The notes: a model not told the origin generated them from the sequence alone. A stretch of DNA of 64,000 nt from RYN-230 sp963770545 (GCA_963770545.1 CAVYQF010000031.1:1-64000); one strand, 5' to 3'. Numbered from the stretch's first letter, positions 8,296-17,310 are shown. Translations and numbers: made by a program.

Positions 8296-8979
8296 ATGAC
8301 GCTGCGGATTGTTCAGGTTGCGATGGATGCCCGGGATGACTCCGCGGTCGGCCGGTTCTGGGCAGAGGCGCTCGGCTGGGGTGTTTCCAGCGAGGGACCC
8401 GGCGTGACCAATCTTGAACCTGCAGGCTTGGCCTATCCCGACCCCGTCGCCGTCTGCATCGACGTCATTGCCGTCCCTGAACCCAAGACGGTGAAGAACA
8501 GGGTGCACCTCGACCTCGCCACCACCTCTGCGGCCCATCAGGCGGACCTGGTCGCGCGCCTGACCGATCTCGGTGCGACGCCCGCGGACGTGGGGCAGGG
8601 CGACGTCTCATGGACCGTCCTGGCCGACCCGGAGGGCAACGAGTTCTGCGTGCTGGCGCCCTGGCCGGGCGGCCGGGACACCGGGCCAGTGGCTGCGGTG
8701 ACGGTCAACTGCGCGGACCCGCGGGCCATGGCCCGGTTCTGGGACGAGGCGATGGACTGGACCCTGCACCAGGTGACCGGCGATCACGCGGGCCTGCGCT
8801 CCGCCAAGGGTGTCGGGCCGTATCTGCAATTCCTCCGCACGCCCGGCGTGAAGGCGGTGAAGAACCGCGTCCATCTCGACCTCCGCCCCTACCCCGGTGA
8901 CGATCAAGAGGCAGAGGTAGCCCGGCTGCGGGCTCTCGGCGCCACCGTCATCGACCTCGGCCAGGGCGCCCTCCCGTGA
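8296..8979 (+). CDS. Two-domain VOC (glyoxalase-like) protein with a C-terminal frameshift
   Basis: Two VOC repeats of about 115 residues each follow the paired beta-alpha-beta-beta-beta fold. Each carries KNRVHLDL, an ALGAT-type turn and, in repeat 1, VLADPEGNEFCVL. Repeat 2 breaks at GQGALP-stop (8977-8979). The missing end, TCLADPEGNEFDVLTPR, is present immediately downstream in another frame and stops at 9030-9032. A single indel near 8975 therefore removes the last metal-site strand. VOC proteins are metal-dependent isomerases, dioxygenases or binding proteins; the substrate is unknown. Start chosen at MTLRIVQVAMDA. Confidence 0.75.
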   Translation: MTLRIVQVAMDARDDSAVGRFWAEALGWGVSSEGPGVTNLEPAGLAYPDPVAVCIDVIAVPEPKTVKNRVHLDLATTSAAHQADLVARLTDLGATPADVGQGDVSWTVLADPEGNEFCVLAPWPGGRDTGPVAAVTVNCADPRAMARFWDEAMDWTLHQVTGDHAGLRSAKGVGPYLQFLRTPGVKAVKNRVHLDLRPYPGDDQEAEVARLRALGATVIDLGQGALP

Positions 8980-9133
8980 CGTGCCTGGCCGACCCGGAGG
9001 GCAACGAGTTCGACGTCCTCACCCCGCGCTGACGCGGAGCCCCTTTCGATATGACAATTAAGGTGATCCGGCCCATGAGAGTAGGAGGCGCGACTCTCAT
9101 ACACCACGATCATGAAGGCGGCCGGTTAGCGGT

Positions 9134-9158
9134 GGATCTATTTCACTGAGATCACTTC
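9134..9158. repeat. Solo end of the IS5-type element
   Basis: On the minus strand the stretch reads GAAGTGATCTCAGTGAAATA, then GATCC. It matches the ends of the complete IS at 20051-21056 (GAAGTGATCTCAGCGAA and GAGGTGATCTCAGCGAAATA) with one or two differences. No transposase or second end is nearby, so it is a relic of an earlier insertion or a one-ended deletion. Confidence 0.75.
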
Positions 9159-9198
9159 AAAGTGTCTGGTAAAGGTTCAAGTGTATTACACGCACCCC

Positions 9199-9411
9199 TC
9201 AGTCGTCCCCGATGTAGCCCGTATTGGGATCGATCATGGCGAGGAAGACGCGAATGCTCTCCCGGTGCTCCTCCACCGACCGGTTCGGTGTCCCGCTCGA
9301 CCCGAATCCGTAGCCCTTATTAGGCCCGCTCAGCCAGTCATAGGCGGTACCGCCGTCTCCAGCTCGGCGGATCGCGAACCGTTCGGCATCGACGTCGAGG
9401 GTGAACAACAC
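9199..9411 (-). CDS. Conserved hypothetical protein (about 70 residues)
   Basis: A small acidic protein. LFTLDVDAERFAIRRAGDGG is followed by TAYDWLSGPNKGYGF and a helix SVEEHRESIRVFLAMIDPNT. The pattern (a short beta-hairpin around YDWLSGP.GYGF, then a helix) recurs in small actinomycete proteins of unknown function. I favour the GTG at 9411, preceded by GAGGGAAGGG. The frame stays open to 9540 and a longer N-terminus cannot be excluded. Confidence 0.6.
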   Translation of the reverse strand: MLFTLDVDAERFAIRRAGDGGTAYDWLSGPNKGYGFGSSGTPNRSVEEHRESIRVFLAMIDPNTGYIGDD

Positions 9412-9609
9412 AGGTCCGGCCCTTCCCTCTGTTCTTCGGTACAGCTGGAACGGCGGGGGCACCGTCGCCGTCACCGCTGAGGCGCTTGTCCACGAGAACC
9501 AGCATCCCCGGCCGACGACTTTGATGTCCACCGCACACACGCTCGACTGACGTACTCATCTGCCGCGATTCGTGTCCAGGGAGGTCGGCTTGTACCTGGC
9601 TGGTGCCGG

Positions 9610-9966
9610 TTACGGTGCGGGTGGGTGCCCGGCTTCGCAGGCGGCGAGCAGCCGCTTGGGAGGACATGCCCCCCATGCGTCAGTCACGATCTCAGTCATC
9701 TCGCGGGGGTCAACCTCGCTGAGCCTGACCAAGATCCCCGGGTTGCCCTGGTAGCGCGGCGTGATGAAAAGCTTGCCTGGCCCGGACTTGAGCAGTTCAT
9801 CGCGTTCTTCCAGACCGGTACAGCGCACGAAGAACACGTCCGGCAGCTCGCGAATACGCGGGAACAGCTGGCCGCCCACCCGGAAAGAGGGCAGCCGGCT
9901 ATAGGGCCTCTCGGCACTCCCAGGCAACGACAAAGCGACCTGGCGGACGTCCTCCTCTGTCACCAT
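9610..9966 (-). CDS. MmcQ/YjbR-family protein
   Basis: A 118-residue protein of the MmcQ/YjbR (double-wing motif) family: MVTEEDVRQVALSLPGSAER at the start, FRVGGQLFPRIRE in the middle, then LVRLSEVDPREMTEIVTDAW and ACPPKRLL. Family members are small, possibly DNA-binding proteins, and no precise role is established. It faces away from the Imm1 gene. Confidence 0.85.
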   Translation of the reverse strand: MVTEEDVRQVALSLPGSAERPYSRLPSFRVGGQLFPRIRELPDVFFVRCTGLEERDELLKSGPGKLFITPRYQGNPGILVRLSEVDPREMTEIVTDAWGACPPKRLLAACEAGHPPAP

Positions 9967-10139
9967 CTGCGGATGCTACGGTAGCTGGTGCCGAGCCACC
10001 CGCTCCATTCGGATAGCCGCGGAGAGTTCGCTTCATTCCGTACTCACGCAGGGGCTTCGGCTCGGAGGGCTAGGTCGGGCCGGCAGACGCGTGCCATCCT
10101 GCTCTTGCGGCGCGGCCATATGACGTCACTGGGAGACGC

Positions 10140-10535
10140 GTGATCAGGACGCAGTACTGGAACCCGGACCACGACTCGGCGGTGACGGGTCAGCTCGTGT
10201 CCGAGGTAGAGCTCCATAATCTCTTTGGCGGGATCCTCGGACTCAGCAGCGGCCGGGGACATCCTGCTCTGGAATTGGTTCGCGAGGATGGCTCCTCGCT
10301 GGTGATCGCGACCGACGGGTCACGATGCGTCCTGAGCTGGGTCAATCCGCTCGGGGAGTCGTTCCATGGCGTAGGCGGCGCCACAGGGCCGATACTCGTT
10401 TTCGACTACTTCGGGAGCTGGAGCGAGGTGCCCGCAGAATTCACGATCGCCACCTGCGAAGCCCTTGAACGCGCCCGCCGCTTCGTACTAAATGGCTCAC
10501 CGGATGGCGATTCAGTCCTCTTTGAGCGGAACTGA
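10140..10535 (+). CDS. Imm1-family immunity protein
   Basis: A 131-residue protein with the Imm1 layout: an N-terminal helix segment (VSEVELHNLFGGIL), a strand pair (PALELVREDGSSLVIATDGS), GESFHGVGG, then FDYFGSWSEVPAEFTIATCE and a final helix with DGDSVLFERN. Imm1 proteins neutralise polymorphic toxins by binding the toxin domain. No toxin gene adjoins it. The nearest nuclease-like gene is 9 kb to the left, so it is an orphan immunity gene. GTG start with GGAG about 6 bases before it. Confidence 0.75.
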   Translation: MIRTQYWNPDHDSAVTGQLVSEVELHNLFGGILGLSSGRGHPALELVREDGSSLVIATDGSRCVLSWVNPLGESFHGVGGATGPILVFDYFGSWSEVPAEFTIATCEALERARRFVLNGSPDGDSVLFERN

Positions 10536-10634
10536 ACCGCATCCGCTTCTGCCGCTGAGTGGGCTCCGTCCCGGAGTTGGTCTTTCGTAAGGCGATTGCC
10601 TCCTGCTTGATACCGGCGGCCGTATAGTGACGTT

Positions 10635-11339
10635 ATGTCTGCTGAGGGGGTTGCTTTGCATGCGCCGGTGACGTCGGTCCAGGAAGCTATCGCGCGCATG
10701 GAGGCGATCGGGGCGTCGGTCCCGGCGAGGGATGGCCTGGGCTGCTTCAACCGCATGTACCTGGAAGTGACCAAGCAGGTGCAGAGCAGTCTGAGCGCCG
10801 GGTTCTACGCCGATCCCGCGTTCATGACCGAGCTTGATGTCACCTTCGCGAACCTGTACTTCACCGCGGCAGATGCCGCGGACAATCCGGCGGCGGCGCC
10901 GCTGGCCTGGCGGCCACTCATCGAACTGCGCGCTAAGCCTGGGATCGAGCCGATCCAGTTCGCGCTGGCTGGTATGAACGCCCATATCAACCACGACCTG
11001 CCTCTCGCAGTGACCGCGACCTGTACCACACTGGCCACCTCCCCCTCCGCGGGCACCCATCAAGCCGACTATCAGAAGGTAGACCAGCTGCTGGATGCCG
11101 CCGAACAGTCGGTGCGGCAATCCTTTGAATCCGCACCCGAACTCGCTGTTGACCGCCACCTGCAGGCCGTGAACAATCTCATCGCCTCATGGTCGATTAA
11201 CTCCGCCCGTGACCTCGCCTGGAACAACAGCCTCCTGCTGTGGGAAATCCGGACCGACCCGCTCGCCTGCGGCCTGTTTCGTGACGGCCTCGCCGCCAGC
11301 ACCGCGGCAGCGAGCCGCATGCTCCTCATCGCGGTATAA
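10635..11339 (+). CDS. DUF5995-family protein
   Basis: A 234-residue mainly helical protein: SVQEAIARMEAIGASVPARD, then LGCFNRMYLEVTKQVQ, a central WRPLIELR and FALAGMNAHINHDLPLAV. The AGMNAHINHDLP core, rich in possible metal ligands (His, Asn, Asp), is the mark of DUF5995. The family function is unknown; helical bundle enzymes with metal-binding His residues are plausible. It is a single gene with its own upstream gap. Confidence 0.85.
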   Translation: MSAEGVALHAPVTSVQEAIARMEAIGASVPARDGLGCFNRMYLEVTKQVQSSLSAGFYADPAFMTELDVTFANLYFTAADAADNPAAAPLAWRPLIELRAKPGIEPIQFALAGMNAHINHDLPLAVTATCTTLATSPSAGTHQADYQKVDQLLDAAEQSVRQSFESAPELAVDRHLQAVNNLIASWSINSARDLAWNNSLLLWEIRTDPLACGLFRDGLAASTAAASRMLLIAV

Positions 11340-11550
11340 CAACCCGGCAGGAACCCATTCACAGCCGTACAGCACACGCAAACGAACGTCCGCTTCTGCC
11401 GCCAGTCGCATAATGCTCACTCCAGGTGCCCTGGTCCGCCCGGCCCGAATGGGCGGTCGGCCCGTGCTGTTCGAAATCACGGCAGAGCGGCACGCGGGAG
11501 GGAGGGCCGAAGGTCTTGCGGATCGCCGGCAAACGCGTAATATCTCGATT

Positions 11551-11970
11551 ATGGCTGAGTGGTGGTCGATAGAGGTCATGCACGGTGAGGTTTCTGCGTT
11601 CCGATGGCAGGAGCAGCATGACTCGGCCCTCATCGAGGCAGCGCTGACGAATGGCGCTACCGACGGATCGTGGCATGCGGACCAGTGGGGCGTGGTGTTC
11701 GAGGTGCAGTTCGGAACCGAGGAACAGTGGGAGGCGTTCCGCGATCTGCCCCTCGTGCGCGCGGCCCTGGACGCTGTCCCAGACCCGGTCCACGGTCTGC
11801 TCGTCTACCGCGGCCGCGGCGGAGGGGCAGGTAGGCGCGCGCCGCGCGAGCCGAAGCCCGCGCCCGGCGCCAGCGCCGTTTCCCTGCCTGAGCCCGAAGC
11901 CGAGCCGTACCTGGATCTCACTGGTATTTCTCCGCCCGGGCCGGAGCATGCCGCAACGGCGGGCCGGTAA
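11551..11970 (+). CDS. Conserved hypothetical protein (139 residues)
   Basis: It starts MAEWWSIEVMHGEVSAFRWQ and continues HDSALIEAALTNGATDGSWH, WGVVFEVQF and VRAALDAVPDPVHGLLVYRG. Similar proteins are common in Streptomyces-type genomes, but no function is known. The globular part is residues 1-95. The Pro/Ala/Glu-rich tail (95-139) looks disordered. I start at the ATG at 11551; earlier in-frame codons overlap the previous gene and do not fit. Confidence 0.7.
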   Translation: MAEWWSIEVMHGEVSAFRWQEQHDSALIEAALTNGATDGSWHADQWGVVFEVQFGTEEQWEAFRDLPLVRAALDAVPDPVHGLLVYRGRGGGAGRRAPREPKPAPGASAVSLPEPEAEPYLDLTGISPPGPEHAATAGR

Positions 11971-12243
11971 ATAGCCGATCCGACCGCCGCCACCCGTGCG
12001 TTTCAGCATCCCTCTTACTACCAGCGAACCGACTCGTTAACGCTGGGCGACGCTTGCTATCCTCAATCGTTCAGGGGCAATTGAGGGCCGGTTACTGATT
12101 GTGCCGGTGCCCGTTTTCGGGTGTGCTGTCTGTTTGCTGTGTGGGTGCGGGTGCGTGGCGCAGCCCGGAGTGTCCGGGGGTGCACCGGCTCCGACCGCGC
12201 CGGGAGGGGTCACCTTTCTGGCTGGCGGGATGGTTCGTGCTGG

Positions 12244-13680
12244 TCAGGCGGGTGCGGGCAGGGCGCAGAGCCGCGGCCAGCAGAGCAGGAATGCCTCCTT
12301 CCATGGCCAGTCCGGGCTGATGCTCAGGATCCGCTGCCGGGCATGGCGGGCGAGCCGGGCGGGGATGTGCCAGATCCGGTAGCGGAGCGTATCCGGGTCG
12401 GCTTCCCGCAGGTCAGCGTCGTCATGGAAGCCGAGGAGGCGGGTCCAGGCGGTGAGGTCGGCGGCGATGTTCGCGGCGATGACCCAGCCCTTGTTGACCT
12501 GCCAGGTCTTCGATGGCAGATTCCGCAGCCCCATGGCTTTCGCGGTGCGGACGCCGCCGGTCTCCACGACGGCGTGCTGGCGGTGCACCACGCCGATGTA
12601 CTGGGGGTGGTGGCTGCCGGGGACGCCGGCGATCCCGCTGCCGGGGATGTTCGTGCAGGTGATCGAGTACTTCCAGCCGGTCTTCTTCTCGTAATCCGTC
12701 AGGTTTCCCATGTGCCGGCGGGACGGCTTCACCCGGCGGGCGATCCGCCGCAGGCCGTCCGGCCAGTTCCCGGCGCGTGTCATCAGGCCCGTGATCTCCG
12801 CGGCGTTCTTATCCTCCTTTATCCCGCCGTCCTGGGCGGTTCCCGGCTTCCATGCGCCTGCCGGGACCTGCCGGATCGCGTCCTCGCCGGCGGCGGTGAT
12901 CATCCACCCGCAGGTGAACAGCACGATCCTGCGCGCGGAAGACATCGACAGCAGATGATCCACGAGGTCGTGGCTGGCGCCGGCCCCGTCGACGCGGACG
13001 AGTATCTTCTTCCGGAACCGGGCGGGGACCTGCCGGAGGGCCGCGGCCAGCACCTCTTTATGATCGGTGAACGTGTTTGACCCGGCGTTGCCGGGACGGA
13101 GCAGCATGGCCAGGCACTCGCGGGTGTTCGCCAGCCAGGCCCCGAGCGGGTGGAAGCCGTAGCCCATCTTCCAGGTCGGTGCCGCACCCTCCTTGTCCGA
13201 ACTGGCGGTGACCAGGGTGGCGTCCATGTCGATGACCAGCCACCCCGTCAGGGTCTTCCCCGCGACAGCCAGCCACCGGAACCCGGCGGCCGTGCCCTCG
13301 ATCAGGTGCCACACGTGCGCGCGGGCTCTCGCCCGGGCGCGGGCGATCCGCTCCAGCGAGGCCGCCGTCCCGGCCAGGTCCAGGGCCCGGCGCACTGTCG
13401 GCCCGCTCGGCGCGTCCCCCAGCACGGGGGCCAGGTGCGCCAGCACCGCGATGTCGCTCATGCCCGTGGCCCCGAGCGCGATCGCCGCCGCCAGCGAGAC
13501 CAGCACGGCGCCCCGGTCGAAGACCGGCGAGGTGCCCGCCTTCCGCAGTGCCGTGCTGAGCTGGCCGGTCAGTCCTGCCTGGTCGGCGGCCTTGCGGAGC
13601 AGGACGGCGCCGGCGTGGCCGACCAGGCCGGTCCCGCCGGCGGTGACCTTCAGGGCATGGTCCCACCCGTTATGCTGCAT
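12244..13680 (-). CDS. IS1380-family transposase
   Basis: A 478-residue DDE transposase of the IS1380 family. DRGAVLVSLAAAIALGATGM, WLVIDMDATLVTASSDKEGA (first Asp), NTFTDHKEVL, ILVRVDGAGASHDLVDHL (second Asp) and NLPSKTWQVNKGWVIAANIA are all present. The frame is intact and full length. The terminal repeats of the element were not found with confidence, although the flanks carry strong inverted repeats (13684-13752, 13766-13794). It inserted in or beside the decaying region. Confidence 0.9.
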   Translation of the reverse strand: MQHNGWDHALKVTAGGTGLVGHAGAVLLRKAADQAGLTGQLSTALRKAGTSPVFDRGAVLVSLAAAIALGATGMSDIAVLAHLAPVLGDAPSGPTVRRALDLAGTAASLERIARARARARAHVWHLIEGTAAGFRWLAVAGKTLTGWLVIDMDATLVTASSDKEGAAPTWKMGYGFHPLGAWLANTRECLAMLLRPGNAGSNTFTDHKEVLAAALRQVPARFRKKILVRVDGAGASHDLVDHLLSMSSARRIVLFTCGWMITAAGEDAIRQVPAGAWKPGTAQDGGIKEDKNAAEITGLMTRAGNWPDGLRRIARRVKPSRRHMGNLTDYEKKTGWKYSITCTNIPGSGIAGVPGSHHPQYIGVVHRQHAVVETGGVRTAKAMGLRNLPSKTWQVNKGWVIAANIAADLTAWTRLLGFHDDADLREADPDTLRYRIWHIPARLARHARQRILSISPDWPWKEAFLLCWPRLCALPAPA

Positions 13681-13683
13681 GGC

Positions 13684-13752
13684 GAAGAGCGCTCCAGTCC
13701 GGGAAACGTGTGTGTGGTAACCGCGAATCTCCCAGGACCAGGAGCGCTCTTC
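13684..13752. repeat. 12-bp inverted repeat upstream of the IS1380 transposase
   Basis: GAAGAGCGCTCC (13684-13695) and GGAGCGCTCTTC (13741-13752) are perfect inverses 45 bases apart, straddling the probable promoter of the transposase. They could be a transposase or repressor site, or a structured leader. Confidence 0.55.
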
Positions 13753-13765
13753 ACCTCAAAGCAGG

Positions 13766-13794
13766 AAGGGACGGCCGCTTCGCGGCCGTCCCTT
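13766..13794. terminator. Hairpin GGGACGGCCGC-TTC-GCGGCCGTCCC
   Basis: A perfect 13-bp stem including the flanking AA/TT pairs, with a 3-base loop. It is symmetric, so it could stop transcription in either direction at the right edge of the IS1380 region. Confidence 0.6.
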
Positions 13795-14044
13795 CGCATT
13801 CCCGTGACACGCTGATCGCCCCGCACCCATAAGGTGCGCAAGACCCGCGACCCTGCCAGCATCAAACCCCAGGTCACAACCCCGGAAAGCCGTCATTCCG
13901 CTCACCTGGCCATCAGCGCTGAATAGCGGAAGCTATTGCCGCGGACAGCGCGAGACGTTACCGCGGCCATCCGCATCTGCCGCCGATCGCGGAACTTCGA
14001 CGGGCTGGGCGGTAAATGCCTGACCGGCCTGGTATTCGGGCCAG

Positions 14045-14626
14045 TCAGGCCGCCCGTACGGCGATCCCGGGATAGTCGACTACCAGGCCGGATTCGTCAT
14101 ACGCCAGGCGGCAGCTGAAATCGAAGACCGGAGCGCTGTAGTCAAAGCACTGGCGGGCAGCCTGGCCGGGAGTACGCGCGTGGGTTTGCTCGAGCCGCTC
14201 TACGGCCAGGCCGGCAGCGCGGACGTAGGCGGCCGGAGCATCTGCCCGGGTGCCGGCGGGCAGGGCCATCCGGTGCAAGGGCAGTGCGTTGGTCATGGCC
14301 GAGGACTCCAGGTCCACATCGAGGCAGCCATCAAGGTGCGCGGCGCTCTTGCCGTCAACCAGCCAGTGGCCTGCCCCATCAGCCTCGAGCAGCCTTGAGC
14401 TGGATCCGGTCCGGGACCGTCCCCGGATCCGTGCGCTGCGGGTTGCCCAGCCCGCGTCCAGTTCTATGGCCTACTCAACGGCCCAGTTATCGCCGTCCTC
14501 GACCGCAGTGGTCCACCCCTCGATCCCGCATCCGCCACTGCCAGCCTGGAAGTACACCACTTCGAAGCCGGAGCGGGCACCCTGGTGCCGCCACGCAGCC
14601 GTCGCGGGCACCGGTGCGAACGACAT
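14045..14626 (-). pseudogene. Putative glycolipid-binding protein, amber-interrupted
   Basis: Reading from 14626 gives MSFAPVPATAAWRHQGARSG, then FEVVYFQ and GWTTAVEDGDNWAVE, and then TAG (14471-14473). The same frame continues AIELDAGWATRSARIRGR, LEADGAGHWLVDG, LDGCLDVDLESSAMTNALPL and ends GLVVDYPGIAVRAA. This is the whole PF06475-type glycolipid-binding fold of about 193 residues with one in-frame stop where a Tyr codon (TAC) would fit. It is a recent single-base knockout, or suppressed. The family is thought to bind lipids; the role in the cell is not settled. Confidence 0.8.
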
Positions 14627-14740
14627 GTCAATCACTTTCCCATCGAGTCACGGCGATAAAATGCTGGGGCATACTCACAGGACCCTTTCAGGGTGAGATG
14701 AAGACGGGCCGGGGCCGCTTCCGGAAAGTAGTGATCCGGG

Positions 14741-14941
14741 ATGGGCTATCGGCTGCGAGCATCGTGCCATGGACGAGGCCGGCGGACAGGCGCCGTTGAC
14801 GGGCAGATCGCTGAGGCCATGGCGGCCGAGCACGAGTCACTGAGCCTGGAGTGCCGGGCCGATGCGGCCCGGCTTGAACGGCTGCTCGCGCCCGACTTCC
14901 ACGAGTTCGGTGCGTCCGGAGGCGAGATCGGACACGAATGA
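14741..14941 (+). pseudogene. NTF2-like (DUF4440) fragment
   Basis: The N-terminal third of an NTF2-like protein: IAEAMAAEHESLSLECRADA, then RLERLLAPDFHEFGASGGEI, followed by a stop. A complete member has another 70-80 residues forming the cone-shaped sheet; only a hint of it, in another frame, follows. It is non-functional. Confidence 0.6.
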
Positions 14942-15105
14942 ACGGCAGAGCGAGTGGCCGTAGCCACGGGCCCTCACGGCGAGCCGGTCAGCGTGGAGAA
15001 CCATTACCGAGGCATTATCACGACCCGCTGACAGGAATGAGTACTGGCTGCGCAAGCCGGCGCACTCATCTGCCGCGAGCAGCGAGCAGCTGATGCCGAC
15101 GGATG

Positions 15106-15459
15106 CTAAGGAAGTCCGAGTTCCTGCATTCGCGTATTGACTAGCTTGTTAACCAGGCCGGGTGGCAGTGGCTCGTCGATCGCAAAGTGCAGAGACCCTT
15201 TCGTGCTCTGGAAGCTGCCAAGGTCACCACCTAGCTTCTCGAGTACGGATCCGCTGTGAGGCAAGTAGCTCAGGTGATTCTTGAATGCAGCGAAGCCGGC
15301 CACGGTCTTGCCCCGCACCTTGAAAGCCGGCATTCCGTAAGAGATGCACTGCTCGGCGTCAGGAATGACTGCCAGGATCGACCGCCGCAGCTCCTCCAAC
15401 GTGGTGCGCTTGGGTTCGTCGACGGTGGCGAGGTAACTGTCGATGTCCTGAGGTGCCAT
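15106..15459 (-). CDS. DUF1801-family protein
   Basis: A 117-residue protein with DIDSYLATVDEPKRTTLEEL, then CISYGMPAFKV, VAGFAAFKNHLSYLPHSGSV and TKGSLHFAIDEPLPPGLV. This is the complete DUF1801 fold (YdhG-like; sometimes annotated as an iron chaperone by analogy to frataxin-like Fra). The actual function is unknown. It is a single gene divergent from nothing obvious. Confidence 0.85.
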   Translation of the reverse strand: MAPQDIDSYLATVDEPKRTTLEELRRSILAVIPDAEQCISYGMPAFKVRGKTVAGFAAFKNHLSYLPHSGSVLEKLGGDLGSFQSTKGSLHFAIDEPLPPGLVNKLVNTRMQELGLP

Positions 15460-15617
15460 GGGCGAAGTCTCTCACCATCCTGGATAATTCAGCGCCGGTG
15501 CACCGGAGAACCAGGTCGGCGCGCGGGACACCCGGAACCGACGTTGCCGGTGGCGAGATCTTCAACCGCTGGCCCTTGCTGGTCTCGTGGCGGCGTGGCC
15601 CGGCAGCGGGCTGCGGA

Positions 15618-16409
15618 TCAGCTGGACGGCGTGATCACGGCGGCGCTCTCGAGGAGTTCCCGGAAATCGGCGGCGAAGCGGGCCGCGGGCGCCCCGTCCA
15701 CCACGTTGTGGTCGATCGCCACCGTGAGATCCAGGACATCCCTGATCGCGGGCTGGCCATCGACGATGCGCGGACGCTGGGTCATCCCGCCGACGATGAC
15801 TTCGAGGGACATCAAGGTCAGGGAGGTGAGGCCAAAGCCTCCGCCGCCGGCGAACATGCCCACGGCGGTCACCGCGACGGTACCGATGCGCTGCCGGGCC
15901 GCGACCGATCTCGCCATCACGGCATACATGGCCTGAACCGTGCCCGGGATCCGGGTCACGGCCGGCGCGGCTCGTTCCAGCCACCTGCCGCTGCTGCTCG
16001 TCGATGGCTCACGCTTGACCCGGTGCAGCTCGGCCGTGAGCTCGGGCACCCCGCGGATGTCAGCGTCGCGCAGGACATGGGGAATGGCGAAAGGACCTTG
16101 CGGGGTCGAGATCTCGACCATCGTGCCCACATCGACGTGATGGTGGGTTACCAGCTGCCCTCGCCAGTTGCGGTAGGCATGCACCTCCGGGTGGGCGGCA
16201 GCGGCACGAGCCACGCTGGCCACCACGAAGGCGGTCATCGAGGAGGGCGGATCGTGGCTGGCCAGGAGCCGGTTCGCCGTGGTTACATCCACATCGATCA
16301 GCCCGTACATCGGCATCTTCCGTCGGCCAGCGCGCATGGCCGCGGTGACCAGCCGCCGGTTGGAGGGAAATGGCCGCACCTCGAACCGGCGCGGACGTTC
16401 AGCCGTCAT
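15618..16409 (-). CDS. Stand-alone 2-oxo acid dehydrogenase-type acyltransferase domain
   Basis: A 263-residue protein made only of the E2/CAT-like catalytic domain. MPMYGLIDVDVTTANRLL and FVVASVARAAAAHPEVHAYR match the N-terminal half. FGLTSLTLMSLEVIVGGM and AIDHNVVDGAPAARF hold the active-site HxxxDG (His in DHNVVDG). There is no lipoyl or E1/E3-binding domain and no dehydrogenase gene nearby, so it is not a normal complex subunit and may acylate an unknown acceptor. Start at MTAERPRRF; the earlier 34 codons are low-complexity. Confidence 0.8.
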   Translation of the reverse strand: MTAERPRRFEVRPFPSNRRLVTAAMRAGRRKMPMYGLIDVDVTTANRLLASHDPPSSMTAFVVASVARAAAAHPEVHAYRNWRGQLVTHHHVDVGTMVEISTPQGPFAIPHVLRDADIRGVPELTAELHRVKREPSTSSSGRWLERAAPAVTRIPGTVQAMYAVMARSVAARQRIGTVAVTAVGMFAGGGGFGLTSLTLMSLEVIVGGMTQRPRIVDGQPAIRDVLDLTVAIDHNVVDGAPAARFAADFRELLESAAVITPSS

Positions 16410-16713
16410 GACTGGAGTCTGACACCGCCCGGGACACAGCCTGCCGGCAGCCACCCACTCTGCGGGCAGGCGCCCCCAATTCCGCGACCGGATCGGGCCG
16501 GCAGCGCGCATCGCGCTGGCTGGTCACCGGTGACCTGCACCTGGACTGTGCAGGTCATGCCGGGAAGCGCCGGGCCGCACTAAGGCGGCTCCGCGCACGC
16601 ATCCCACGGTCCGCCGCACGCCGATGATCAAGATTCTGCCGTCCCACAACCCGGCGGGTCCGAATATTCATGCGTGACCGCTGGCCCCAGTAGACAGAGC
16701 GCTCGATCGAGCG
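16410..16713. other. Non-coding stretch, about 300 bases
   Basis: No gene, hairpin or repeat of note was seen between the acyltransferase start and the end of the GNAT gene. It probably contains the acyltransferase promoter. Confidence 0.45.
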
Positions 16714-17310
16714 TCACGCTGAGTGAGGCCGAAGGCAGGGAGAACGCGGGCCGAGCCGCATAGTTCGGGACGCCAGTACCGGCCTGTGAGGGTGCTGGCG
16801 GTGCCCCGCACCGAACTGTTTCTCTGGAGCGCCGGTTAGCAGGGTCGGCTGGAGGGCGGCTATGTAGATGGCTGCGGGGTTGCCCGGTTCCCATCCCGGC
16901 AGCGGGTCGATCGTGTCGACCTGGACGAAGCCTCTTCGCTCCCAGAATGCGCGGGTGCCCTCGTAGGGCGGGTAGCCGGCGGAACGGTCAAGGGTCTTAA
17001 CTTCGACCAGCACTACCCCGGTGCCGGCGAGATCGTCCAGTACGCGGTTGAGGAGCATTGTTCCGTACCCGTAGCGGCGCCGCCCTTGATCAACGGCCAT
17101 CCACAAGATCTCTGCCCCGCCCGCAGACTTCCGCTGGGCCACCGTGAAGCCGGTTATCTCATCTGACTCGGTCAGGACCCAGGCGTCGTGGCTCGCGGAG
17201 TCTCGCCCGGCCTGCCTGGCAACATCTTCAGTGAAGTACTCCGGCAGGGACATCACGATGGCCGCAATCGCCGGAATGTCCTGGGCAACGGCACGACGAA
17301 CCGCAAGCAT
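16714..17310 (-). CDS. GNAT-family N-acetyltransferase
   Basis: A 198-residue acetyltransferase from MLAVRRAVAQDIPAIAAIVM. The acetyl-CoA motif is degenerate but recognisable (VDQGRRRYGYGTMLLNRVLD, with R-R-x-G-x-G). It is followed by LVEVKTLDRSAGYPPYEGTR and AFWERRGFVQVDTIDPLPGW, a common GNAT ending. The last 35 residues after IYIAALQPTLL are Arg/Pro-rich, do not fit the fold and may be readthrough after loss of the original stop. The substrate is unknown. Confidence 0.8.
   Translation of the reverse strand: MLAVRRAVAQDIPAIAAIVMSLPEYFTEDVARQAGRDSASHDAWVLTESDEITGFTVAQRKSAGGAEILWMAVDQGRRRYGYGTMLLNRVLDDLAGTGVVLVEVKTLDRSAGYPPYEGTRAFWERRGFVQVDTIDPLPGWEPGNPAAIYIAALQPTLLTGAPEKQFGAGHRQHPHRPVLASRTMRLGPRSPCLRPHSA

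Noticed and set aside
679..10535. Nuclease-like gene and Imm1 as a toxin-immunity pair
   Set aside because: They are 9 kb apart with many unrelated genes between, so no pairing can be claimed.
12099..12320. Plus-strand short frames left of the IS1380 gene
   Set aside because: Low-complexity, without a start signal or family; probably the element's end sequence.
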